64,000 bases of DNA from positions 124,001-188,000 of the forward strand of contig OY723257.1 of NCBI GenBank assembly GCA_963210315.1, given 5' to 3'. Each line of letters opens with the position of its first letter. Position 1 is the stretch's first letter. This document shows, piece by piece, positions 43,301 through 55,300 of this stretch. Under the pieces are notes generated by a model. That model was not told the origin of the DNA. It did no database searches and saw only the letters and a list, made by a program, of their open reading frames with translations. A program made the position numbers and the translations under genes. The stretch comes from Rhynchopus euleeides (lineage: Eukaryota; Euglenozoa; Diplonemea; Diplonemida; Diplonemidae).

Positions 43301-46300
43301 ACAGCGAGGGTGAACTGACGGGGGTCCTGGACCTCATCACCAAGCCAGCCGCTTTCGCTGACGCACTGCTTCCCGAGGCCCGCCAAGAACTATGTAAAAC
43401 GGGGAGGAAGGTATCACGCCACATGTTGCACCACCTGGACACCTTGGTTGAGTATGGCGTCCTGACGGAGGCGGATGCACACCCGTACCTCACGCTGCCA
43501 GCGTTCACCGTGTCCAAGAAGTCTGGGGGCCAACGTTTCATCGTCGACGCAAGGCGGCTAAACGCACTGATGACACGCCCACCGGACATGCGTTTGCAGG
43601 ACATCACGGAGGTGACACAGCGAGTGGCCGCGGCGAGCTGGGTGGTGATGGCAGATGCACGCAGCTGGTTCTACCAGTTCCCCGTACACAAGGAGATCCA
43701 ACGCTACTTCGAAGTGCGCCTAGGCGGGGAGAGAAAGACATTCGTGAAGACCTTCCTGACTGTCATGTGCATGGGGTGGTCACATTCCCCGGCAATCGCG
43801 AACCGCAGCGCACGCGTGCTGCTCCCGCCAGAGCACGGAATAGTCTGGATTGACAACTTCATCGCTGTCGGAGACTCCCTACCAGAGGCACAGGCGAGGT
43901 ACGCCGACTTCATCAGCCGCTGCGAGAAGGTGGGGGCCGCCCTGAACTTCGACGACACACAACACGGCGTGCCGCTGCAGGACTTCACAGTGTTCGGGAT
44001 CCACTTCGACCTGACGCGACACCGTTTCCGCATGGACACAGCCTGGGTGCAAAAAGTCCTCGGACGGGAAGAGTACAAGGAAGTCGTCAACGGCCACACG
44101 ACACCACGCAGGGCGTTCAGAGTATTCGGGTCTTTCGTCTGGCAGTCGTATGTGATGCGGACACCGATGTGTTACATGCCAGCCGTGTTGTCCTTCGTGC
44201 GGCGCATCGCGAAGCAGACTCACTCGAACAACGCCCGATGGGACTCCAGGGTCGCAGTACCTCCGTCAGTGCAGGCGGAGACAGTGGCGCGGACACGACT
44301 CATCGAGGACAACGAGTGGTATACGCCGCAGAACCCGCCACCGACCATTGAGCTCTGGACAGACGCGTCATCCACGGCGTGGGCGGCGGTGCTCGTGTTA
44401 CCGGGAGGGGAGTCAGTGTCCCAAGGTGCGTTCGAAGGGAGCGACGCGGACACGAACATCTTCCTGAAGGAAGCGTATGCAGTGTGGCAGGGGGTGCGCA
44501 TGATGCAGCGTGTGAGGGAGGCAAGCGTGACCTGCCACATAGACAACCTCGGCCTGGTGTTCGCGCTCCGGAAGGGCCACTGCGCCAACTACCGAGGCAA
44601 CCTTCTGCTGCAGGAGATATACACAACAGCGCGCCGCCAGCAGATACGACTGATTCCACACTGGGTTGCGACCCACGACCAACGCGCAGACGCGTACACG
44701 CGAGGGACGCAGGCCACACACCCCGTGGAGTTGCCACCAGTGTCGATGCCACCCACACTTTTACCAGCGCGCCCGCCTCGTTGAGAACGAGACGGACACG
44801 TCCCTCCGGATGAGGGTCCTGGTGTAGAAGCGTCAACGCAACAAACAAAAGGAAATTCATCAGAGCGGTTGTAGCTGTGAAGTGATAGGGCGCTTTTTAA
44901 GCACACTCGTGTGAGCGGAAAGCGCCCCACCACAGCTGCAACCAAACGTGCTCTATACACTAACCCCACCCTTCATCAGGCTCAGGGTGTGATCAGTTCA
45001 GGGTTTTGTGTGTAGAAGCGTCAACGCAACAAACTATCAAGCAGGCGAGAGAATCAAGAGGGGGGCAAGAGTGACAGAAGTGTAGAATTTCAGTTGGTGT
45101 AGAAGTTCAGGGTTTTGTGTGTAGAAGCGTCAACGCAACAAACAAAAGGAAATTCATCAGAGCGGTTGTAGCTGTGAAGTGATAGGGCGCTTTTGTGCAG
45201 TACAACACCACCACCCTACAGGAGGCTAGGCTTCCCAACTGGTACCCTCGGTTGTCGGGCCCCTCTCCCATGATCAGGCCGCCGACCAGTGCCTGAAGAA
45301 AACTGCAGTCCTGCAGACCGGACTGACAAGATGCAACGTACTGTGACGCGCACAACACGGGACATGGCCAACGCCAGGGACCATGGATTACCAGTTCCAG
45401 GCTATGGGTGCAGTGGCTAGGAGGCTGAGGGACGCAGAGGAAACCATCCACAGGTGTACCAAAGATGTCCTTGCGACGATGACCGCGATTGCTGAGTCGG
45501 CGCATTCGATAGTCTGCAAGCTGGGAGGACCCCTGCCTGAGGACAAGGAGAAGAAGAGGAAGACGGCAGAGGAGGAGGAGCAGTACGCATAAGAAGACAA
45601 CAACAATTTTTAAATTGTAAAAAGGTCTGGGCACACAGCATCAATCAACATACCAGTGCGGTGCGCTTCATGTAGTCCACCAGGTTGGCATCCTCTTCGA
45701 GGCGCTCGTAGTTGTCACGCAGGCAGAGAAGCTGTGTGTGGGTGTGGTGACGTGCAACATGGAGGTCATGCAGAGCGGCGCCTGTTCCACCCCCCTCCCA
45801 TTTTAATTCTTGTTGCGGAGTAGTGCAGTCACAGCCGCACTCTGAACACCCACGTGTTCACTTCGCATTATTCCTTTCACGCCATTTCCTCCCAGCTACC
45901 CTGCCCCTTGGAACTGGAAGTTGGCACAATCTGCACCCAAAGAGGTTCTGTTGGAAGCGCGTGTCCCCCACCACACCCCATGCATACCTTGTCGTAGCGC
46001 TCCTGAGGCGGTGTGTCGTCGTTCAGAGGGGGAAGTACCTCACGTACCCACACGTCTGCCTCAGACAGCATGTCCACAGACAGCACCCTCAGCAGCGGGT
46101 CTGTGTCCTCAGAGCGTGCCACCCTGTGTTGCAAGGGGAGGGTGTGAGGGTGTGTGAAGAACGTGTGAGGGGTGGCGCAGCACGCTCCCCCCCAGCTCTA
46201 CATTCCGAGAGAGCAGCACAGGAGTCAGTATTGTGGAACCGCGTCGCAGAGGCAGAGAGGGGTGTGGAAGCGTCAACACAGCACAAAAAGTGTCACTTCA

Positions 46301-49300
46301 ACTCTGCCGCTCTTTCTCTACCGTTGATACTTCGTTTGATGCGTTGACGCTTCCACACACACTTACAAACCCACTTGCCTGATGAAGGGGGTGGTGTGTA
46401 GAGCACGTTTGGCAGAGCTGAATGACACTTTCCGCGCGAAAGTCGTGTGCGTAAAACACAAAATACGAGGAACGAGAGGCTGGACTGGAGTGACATTTTC
46501 CCCCCACAAAGACATTGCGGTGGTGTGGTGGCAGGCTGGGTGCGAGGCGAATGCCCTCCCCCCGTAGTGCCATCGCTTGCAGGGCAAGAAGGGAACCCCC
46601 CTGCCCCCCCCGCCACCGCACACCCACACGCAAGGCAGGCGAGCCGCAAGCATACCAGTTGCCGCCGCCCTGCAGGAATGGGTTTGTCGTGGGGGCCGCC
46701 TGCACACGCATGTTGCCGAGGGCGAACCGCTTCTCCGGCTCCATCAGGTGTGTGAACAGGGGCAGCTTCCTCACGTTGTCCGAATGCGAGATGCCCACGA
46801 AGTCACGCGCGTTGTCCGAGAAGTACTTCAGGACAGCGTCGCTGTGCGACGTGTCGCAGGAGTCCCACTGGATCATGCCCCTTTGGGTGCACTTCACAAG
46901 CTTCTCCGCGACGATCTGTGCCTGTGTGCCCTTCGGCTGGAAGCGCGTGTCGCCTGTGAAAGAAGGCGAAGCCACAGGGAGGCCCAGGCCACAGACATGC
47001 TCGCGCAGCAGGGTCGGGTCGCATGGGCGCTCCTCCTTGGCTGCATCGTGCGGCGCGACGACGCTTGCGATCATCTCAAACCCGCGCATGATGGTCCCCA
47101 GCAGCGGCAGCTCGGGGGACGGCTGTGCCGGGATGGGCGCAGGAGAGTCGTCCTCGTCAGGCACGGACTGCTGGTCGGCATCGTCGTCCTCCCCAAAGAG
47201 GAACACGCACTGCGCATCCCCACAGCTGATGAGGCGCCCGTCCGTGAGTGGGAACAGAGGCCACGCTCCGAAGGCGGGTGTGTCTTCGGGCAGCATCTTC
47301 TTCCACAAGCTCTCCAGCCAGTCGCGCGGCACTGCCGCAGCCTCGTCGGCGGAGACGAAGGGCTGGTCGCGCCAGGCGGGTGGGACAGGCGTCTGGCCCA
47401 TGTGCTGCAGCAGCAGGCGCGGTGTGGGCATCTGGAGGCCGAGCTCCCGCTGCACGCTGGCGTCCAGCAGGAGGGGGCGCAGCGTGTCGGACTTCATCAC
47501 GTCAGGGTGCACGAACTCCGCGAGCTTGTGGGGGAACAGCATGCGCTCGTCGTCGCCGCCCACAAATACCTTTGGGCCGCTGCCGAAGGCGACTATCATA
47601 GGCTTGGCGTTGCCCTCGCCCACAGGCAGCAGCTGGACCTGCCGGAGGCGCGCAGCTTCGTGAGGCTTCATCCCGTGCGCTGCAATCTCCAGGAGGCTGA
47701 TGACCTGCTGCGGCGTCTTCAGGTGTGCCACCACCTTGCGGAACGCAGTGCTGCTCTGGTGGAAGAGGTTGCAGACGTCGCGCTGGGACAGCGTGCTGAT
47801 GTTGCGCGCCCCAGAGTGCAGGCACATGCCGCGTGCAACGTGCTTGGGGACGTTGAACACAGGGAGCTCCTTCGACACGGCCTGCAGGGCGCCTTCGTCG
47901 ATATCCGCCTTCAGGTCATGCACGTAGGCAAAGCGTGCCGCATGTGCCGACTTGTAGCTCGTCCCCAGCAGGAACACCGGGTTGGAAGACACGTGCTGGT
48001 AGACCTGCTTCACAAAAGAGATGTTCTCAGCCTCGGAGTCGTCAGGCCAGAAGGCGTAGCACGACTGCGGTGTGAGCATCGTGATGTCCTTGTTAGTGCA
48101 CATCTCCTGCAGCAGCACGCCGTACGCCTTGTGCGTCGTGTTGGTGATGGCGTGGTTCCAGTCGTGGATCTGCTTCGTCGACAGGGTGGCCGACCGCGCC
48201 GTCACGCTGAGCAGCTGCACCGGCAGCCCCGTGGGCGGGTCATGCAGCTGCGGCATCGGCTTCAGGTGCCGCCCCGAGGCACGCAGCACCTTGATGTCTG
48301 GCTGCTCCTGGTTGACGCTCAGCAGCGCCGCGGCACCGCCGATGGGCGAAAGGCCAACAGCATCGTGCAGCTGCGCGGACACCACACCCGCGATGAGCAC
48401 CACAGCCCAGCGCTGCGTGCTGCACGTCTCACTCTCGTTGTCGGCTGTCGGCTCGAAGACATCAACCGCGACGCAGAATGTCCGCACCGTGTCCTTCCGC
48501 GTCTTCAGGAAGGCGGACAGCCCAGTGTTCTTCCAGTCCTGGTTGCGCCACACCGCTGTCCTGGGGTCCTCAGCAGACTGGAACCGCGCCACGGCACGCG
48601 ACACCAGGCGCAGCGCGTTGGGGTCAACCTCACGCACCACCGCCGCCTCCGCCGCCTCCTCCACGCCCCCAGCCGCACCGCCCTCCACACCTGCAGCTGC
48701 AGGCCCCTCAGGCTCATCAGGCTCGGCAGCCTCCTCAGGCGCAGCGCGAGGCGGCTGTGGCTCGGGTGTCGGGTCGACGGGTGGCCCCTGTTCCAGCAGG
48801 GAGACCTGCTGGATGGACGGCAGCAGCGGCAGCATCGAGGGCACCACTTTGGCCACGCTGTGCATCAGCTGCTGCATGGCGGCAGGGTCGCAGGCGTGCC
48901 CCAGAGTCGACTGCTCCGTGCGGAGGCTGAAGCGCACCGCGAGCCCCGCAGACTCATGCCCCCGGAAGGCGCTGAGCTGCGACACAAACTTCTCCCGCAC
49001 CTCCGCCACCGTGAAGCACAGCGAGATGCCACGCGGGTTGAAGATCATGAGATGCCCGTCCGCCATAACCTGCACGGAGTCCGACGCGGTGAAACACATC
49101 GCCAGGGCAAGCCCCCCCCCGGGGGTCTCGCCGCCGCCTATCAGACGCTCCACATCGCGGCGGGACACCCTCGTGTCGTCGAGGCAGAACAGCACGCCTG
49201 GCCCCTGGTGCTGCTCCGTGTCGGGGATGACAAACCTGCTGTCGTGGCACGCGGTGTCCAGCATGAAGGACACCGACATGGCACCCAGCTGGTGGGCCAC

Positions 49301-52300
49301 CTCCAAGAGGTCGCGCGTGAGGTACCCCACGGAGCGGTCCTTCAGGCGCGAAACCAGAAGGGACTCCTGGGGGCAGTTGATCTTCTGCGAGCGCTGGCTC
49401 TCGAGGTAGACCCGCTGCTTGCGGGACTGCACCCCGATGAGCTCCGCCACCTCCACGGGGATGAGCTCGTGAACCAAATCGTTGCTCGCCCCGCTCCACT
49501 CCATGTCGTTATACACAAGCTCGCTGACCCTTCTCAGAACCCCCTCTGCGTTCGGCAGGTGCGCCAGGGCACGCGGCGCTTCCGACTGCGACACGAAAGC
49601 TGCAATCGCCGCCACCGTGCGGAGCGCATCCCCCCCCAGAGGCTGCCCGTTGGTGTCCTCCGCGATACGAGCCAGGCATCCCGCATAGTCGGAAGCCCCG
49701 AAGGAACGCTTCACCCCCAGAGCAGGCACGAGGGGCTCCCACGGGCCATCGACCCACCTCCCCAGCAGGTCATCAGGTATGTCCCTCAGATACGGCGCAG
49801 CCTCCACAGGCGACGTGCACAGCGCCACCTCTGAGGGGCGTTTGAAGGCATCTCCGACGTGCACGATGCTCTCTTCGAGGATGCCCTGGAGCTCCTCACG
49901 CATCTCCGCTGCCTGCTCGCCCCTGAGGCGCCCCGCCATCTCTGTGTAGATCTGCGGCACGACCTGCTGGGGGTCGGCGGGGCCTACAGAGGCCACCGCC
50001 TTCAGCAGCTGCTGCGCCAGGGCTTTGCAGGGCACGGGCTGCTCGCGCAGCCATAGGGGGGGCTCCCCCCTACTCGCGAGGGCGATGCCATACACTGCGG
50101 AGCAGAGGGCACGCCTCTCAGGGGGCTGCACCTTGATGGGGGGCATCAAAGACCCCTCAGGCACCAAGCTGGGGTCGTGTGGGTAGCCCTCCTTCGGCGA
50201 GGTCTCGACAGGCATGCAGGGGATGGCGGCGAAGTCTGCAAACCCCTCCGGGTCGGTGCTCGGGGGGAGCTCCGAGATGGCGAGCTGCAGCTCCAACGCG
50301 CTGAGGAGGGTCCGATCCCTCCCGCTGATGCCCCCTGCGTTGAGGGCTGCCGCCCACAGCGCGGCGGCACGCCACGACATCTCCGTGTGGAGGCCGAGGT
50401 GGGTCAGCTTCTCCAACACAACAGCCTGCCGCACGTCGGGGATGAGACACGACGGCACGTTGTTTTGGGTTGTGTCCGGGACTGCCCTCGGGTGGAGCAG
50501 ATCCGACGGGCGCCTGAAGGACCCCCCGAACGCCAGAACCCACGCGGCGCTGCGGAGCTTCTCTGCAAACCCCTCATCCACGGGGCCCCCGGCCCCCAGG
50601 TAGGCCAGAACAGCGTCTGACATCTCAGCTGGGTCCACCTCCACAGGGCTCCCTGCGGCATCCGCCTCGGGCCCTGCTGGGGTCAAGAGGGCGGAGACAA
50701 AGTCCTGGTGTGACACGGTGGCGGCCCCCAGGAGCTGCATGAACCTGCGGCTGGCGGCGGTGGGTGCGCAGTAGTATGCGGAGCTGGTGATGCTGCTGCG
50801 CATGCCTTCAGGGGGGAGGTGCAGCGCGTCGTCGACGTGGGTGAAGCTGTCCGACGCGTGGGGGTGCACGCGGAAGAGGGGGAGCGACCGGAGCACCGCG
50901 ATGTGCCGCTTCTCGAGGGACTCGTCCTCCGCAGTCGAGAGGTATTCAAACAGGGTGTCGCGGGTTGCGGGGGACAGCTTGGACACGGCTGAGGCAGCGG
51001 AGGTGCCGTGCAGCGCGTGGACCGCCTCTGCAACGCTTGCGGGGGAGGCGGGGGCCACCAGCGTTCTGTCTGCGTAGAGCGTGAAAATCGGGCTGGCGAC
51101 GATGTCGATGCCCAGCTCGCAGAGGGCAAGGTGCACGCCGCGCGGGCCGCGCGCCGCAGGGAGCACCACGGTCTTGCTGCTCGCGATGTCGACGAAGGAT
51201 TTGCTGCACTGGATGAGGGGCCACTTCAGAAGGTCCCCATCGATATTCGCACGGGTTGCCTTCGCCGTCTTCCAGAAGGCATCCACCACAGCCGTGTCAG
51301 GCGCCTCGTGGTTGGTGCGCGACACGCGCGACGTGCAGAACAGGCTTGGGGCAAGCGACCTGCGCAGCAGGATCTCCAGGTGGTCCGCAGCAACCTCGCG
51401 CAGGTTGGTCCGCCTCGCCAGCGCACTCACATCCACCTTCGACAGCCTCAGGAGGTTGTCCGTTGCGATGATGGTGCGCACCGCAGGCGTCCCCGACATG
51501 AACCCCCGATCCACGTTGTAGAAGACTAGGTCGTCGGGGTCTGTGCCTTCAGAGAAGCGCTTCACATCACCCGACGCCACAGGCAGGAGAGGCACGCCGT
51601 GGAGCTGCTCGAAGCCCTGCTCTGCCGTGCCCAGGTCTGACGCGGCAAAGGCAAGCAGCTGCGCCACATCTGCAGGCACGATGCCCTGAGGGAGGCACGG
51701 GAGGTCCCTCAGGGTGTCCCGGAGGCATGCAGGCGTCACGGAGGCGGTGCCGTGCTTCTTCAGCATCGTGGCCATGTGGGGGGGGACCTCTGCCACAGAC
51801 TTGCCGGAGAGGACAAGCGCTTTGACGACGACGTCCCTGCTGGCGTGGTGGGGGTCGCCCTCCTGGAGGTCGAGGAGGAAGGCGTCGCTGGGGGCCACCC
51901 ACTCGCCGGGGGTGCCGTCGGCCTGCATCGACTTGAGCAGAGGGAAGGAGCGCAGCCGCCTGTAGAGCTCGTTGGAGAACTCGGCGAACAGGCCGTGCAC
52001 CGCTGGGCCTGGGAGGAGGGCGTAGAGCTGGGCAGGGGTGACGACCTGCTTGTCCTTCAGGTGCATCAGCAGGCGCACCGCGGCGGGCACGCAGGGGTCT
52101 TTCATGAGGGCGACGTTCCACAGAGAGCGTTCGCCGCGCTGGTCGAAGTCATCAAACCAGAGGTTGCGTCGGTTTGTCGACAGCTCGAAGGCGCCGTTGA
52201 TGTGCCACGCCATCCCGCTGGACTGCGGCAGCGGGAGGAAGGCGAAGGCACGGCCCGACACTGGCGCGTCGGCCTCCCTGCAGCGCTGCAGCGCCACACC

Positions 52301-55300
52301 GCCCCAAGGGATCAGCTTGCGCCCGCTCTCCGCCTCCACGGCGAGCTGCTTCGTCTCGCCCCTGCCGATGGCGGAGCTGAGGATCCAGTCGGTGGTGGTG
52401 TCGGTGCACTTGCCGCTGCTTTCGCGCAGCTTGGTGGCGATGGTGACGGGCGTCACCTCCCACGGCAGGTCGGAGTCCTGCGTGCTGCTGAGGCGCTGCT
52501 TCAGGTCGTCGCGCGAGGCCTTTGAGTCGCTCTTCCCCGCGACGAAGTTGTAGATCCGCTTGTGCTGCGCCTCGTGGGAAGGGTCCAGGGAGAGCTGCGT
52601 GCAGTACACCTCCTCCACACCCGAGTCTCTCCGCAGCAGCACGCGCACCCGCCGGACATGCTTGAGGAAGAGCAGCAGCTCAGACGCGGTGTCGCAGAAC
52701 TTCCGGAGCAGCACCTCTGCCTGCTCCACGGTGTAGGTCTCCTTGCTGATGTCCGACTGGGCCGCCACAGCTTCTGTCCGCAGAGGGAAGCGGAACAGCG
52801 TCCCGTCATACGGCTGATGCAGGTCGCTGCCGAACTCCGGCTGCTTGTAGGGGGCGAACTGGTCTGCGAACCGCAAGAACACGTTTCTCGACGGCACCTT
52901 CATCTTCAGGCCAGGAGCCCCCTCCGTGGTGCCCTTCAGGTGTGTCCTGTGCGGGTCGAGGAACACGAGGCTGCCGCCCGACAGGATGCTCGGCACGTCT
53001 GTGAAGTTGTACACAGCATTGAACCCCAGCCCGAACCGCCCCGTCTTGCTCGTCGATTGCAGCTTCGCCCCCTTCCCCACGGACGCAAGGTTGTTGAAGT
53101 CGGCATCGCTGAAGCGGGAGTCGTTGTGCACCACGATAGCAGGGCCCTGCCATGCCTCCATAGCACCCCCTAGCACAGACTTCGTCCCATACGACACCGT
53201 GTCCAGCATCACGGTGAACTCCGACGCCCTCGAGTCGTCGGCATTCTGCAGGAGCTCGTTGAAGATCCCGACATCCGCAACATACTCCGAAAGGATTGTG
53301 CGGATGCGGGACGTGATGCTCTCGCTCTGCCCGTAGGCCACGGCGCAGTCACCCAGGTCCCAGTCCTGCACACCGTCTGACGCGATCAGCATCCGCCTGC
53401 TGAGGACGCCGAACTTATCAGCAACCTTGTGCGACACGAGGTAGTGCACCACCGCACGCCCCTGCAGGTCGTCGTGCGCTGCGGCGTCCCACTCCTTCAT
53501 GTCGTCGTACAGCAGGTCGGAAGGCGGGCACAGCACGCCCGCCTCGCTGGGCAGCAGCACCTGCGACGTGAGGTGGCTCGCATCCGTCTCCAGGTGGATC
53601 AGCAGCGACCCCACCGTCTGCAGCATCGCCTCCGACAGCGGCGCGCCCGCCGCCACCCGCGCCAGCTCGCCCAGCGCATCGGCGTAGGAGTTGGGCGAAA
53701 ACTGCCGCTGCATGCCCATCAGGCGCAGCAGGGGGGCGAACTGCCGCAGCGTCGCGGGCAGCGTGTGCAGCCCCGGCAGGTCGTGCGACGCCGCCCGCTC
53801 CGCAACCTGGTGGGGGCGGGCGAAGGCGGACCCAACCCAGATGCAGGCGTGGCCCTCGAGGCCCTCCAGCAGGGCTCCCGGCAGGCCGCCCTCCTTGCGG
53901 TGCGCATCCAGCGCGGAGTAGATCTCCAGCACCTTGCTGTTCAGCACGGCTGCGGTGTCCGCCTCCGCCTCCCCGGCGCGGGCCGCAGCCTCACGCGAGA
54001 CAGCCAGCAGCTGCGCCACCAGCACCGCAGGGGGCAGCGGCGCGTCCCACCCGAACCGCTCGCACAGCGCGGTGCCGCACTGCACCGTCGCGATGCCCTT
54101 CGACGCGGAGCAGAGCCACAGCTGGCTCGGGGGGCGCACATCCGCCGCGAGGCGCAGCGGTGGCCCCGCCTGCATCGGCAGCAGCGGGTGCGGCGCGTCC
54201 CGCATCGCCGGCACCCACGGGATCTCCCTCAGCTGCTGCACCAGCGTCGGCCCCGACGAGTTGATCCGCTTCCACAGCCCCCCCAGCAGCGTCTCCTCCA
54301 GGGAGCGCAGGTTGCGGTCGACATACTCCAGCATCGCCGAGGCCCGCTCCACATCGCCCTCCTCCGCAAGCCCGCGGCAGAGGTCCACCACCACATCCTT
54401 GCTGAGGGCGGTGTGCATGCCGAGGCTGAGCAGCGCGCCGCGCGCCTCACCCGTCGCAAAGGCAGCCTCCACGAGGCGCGCCTTCGGCACCATCGCCGCG
54501 GTGTCGCGGGTGGCGGGGTCGAACAGCGGTGAGGATATAGCGGACAGCCCGCCCGCCTCCGTCGGGACGATCCGCGCATCGCACACAGCCTGCTGCAACG
54601 CGGCGTGCTGCAGCGCAGCCGCGGCGCGGAGCGCCTGAGCCGCAGCCCCGGAGAAGGCGGGGCTTCGCCCCGCCGCCCCCCCCTCCTGCTCCTCCCCCGC
54701 ATGCTCCCGGAGGAACCACAACCAGAACTCCGGCTCGCGGAGCTCGGGGATTCCGGCGCGCAGCAGAACCTGGGCCTCCTCCGCGGTGGCGTTGGCGTGG
54801 TGACGGAGGAGCTGCTCCACAGGCGTGCCCCGCACGGCGCCCGGCAGCACGCAGTGCCCTGGGGGCAGCGGGGCGGGCGAGGCGGCGCCCCACACCAGCC
54901 AGACGGGGAGCTGCGGGGCGCGGCGGATCTCCGCCTGGGGTAGGTCGTAGAGGGACTGCGCGAGCCAGGCGCGGACCGCGGAGGCGGAGGCGTCGCCGAG
55001 GGGCGTGCCCCGCTTGGCGTGGAGGGCGCGGAGGCAGCCGTGCGGCGTGCGGTGCTCGATGTACCCCTCGAGGGGCGGCACATCCGCGGTGTGCACCCCG
55101 ACCTCAGCCAGCACCGCGTCGATCGCGGCGGGGCTCCCCCCGGAGATGACCCTCACCGTGTCGCTGCTCTGCCTCTGCAGGCGGCAGGTGTAACCCCCGC
55201 CGCCGCAGGGCACCACACACCACCCCTCTGCTGCCGAGGCCCAGCCGTTGGGGCCCCCGCCCGCCGCCTCTGCCGCATCGCCCCCTGGGGGAAGCTCTGC

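Larger units (their letters stand above)
40363..45194 (+). mobile_element. DIRS-class retroelement (VIPER/Ngaro-like) in sacsin intron 3
   Basis: The element has split direct repeats A1 (40363-40546), B1 (44822-44897), A2 (44897-45080) and B2 (45119-45194). A1 and A2 are both 184 bp and appear identical. B1 and B2 are 76 bp each. Between them lie gag, a tyrosine recombinase and an RT-RNase H in that order. The A1-ORFs-B1-A2-B2 layout is the mark of tyrosine-recombinase retroelements that replicate through a circle, and no target duplication is expected or seen. The gag-YR-RT order matches what I recall of VIPER elements of trypanosomes. The repeats look identical and the frames are open, suggesting recent insertion. 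Confidence 0.9.

Noticed and set aside
46577..49834. Long plus-strand open frame of over 1,000 codons
   Set aside because: It is antisense to the sacsin-like gene, made of Arg/His/Pro/Gln-rich sequence with no domain. It is a GC-driven mirror of the real minus-strand frame. The same applies to plus frames at 2175-4343, 53429-54532 and 55634-57478.
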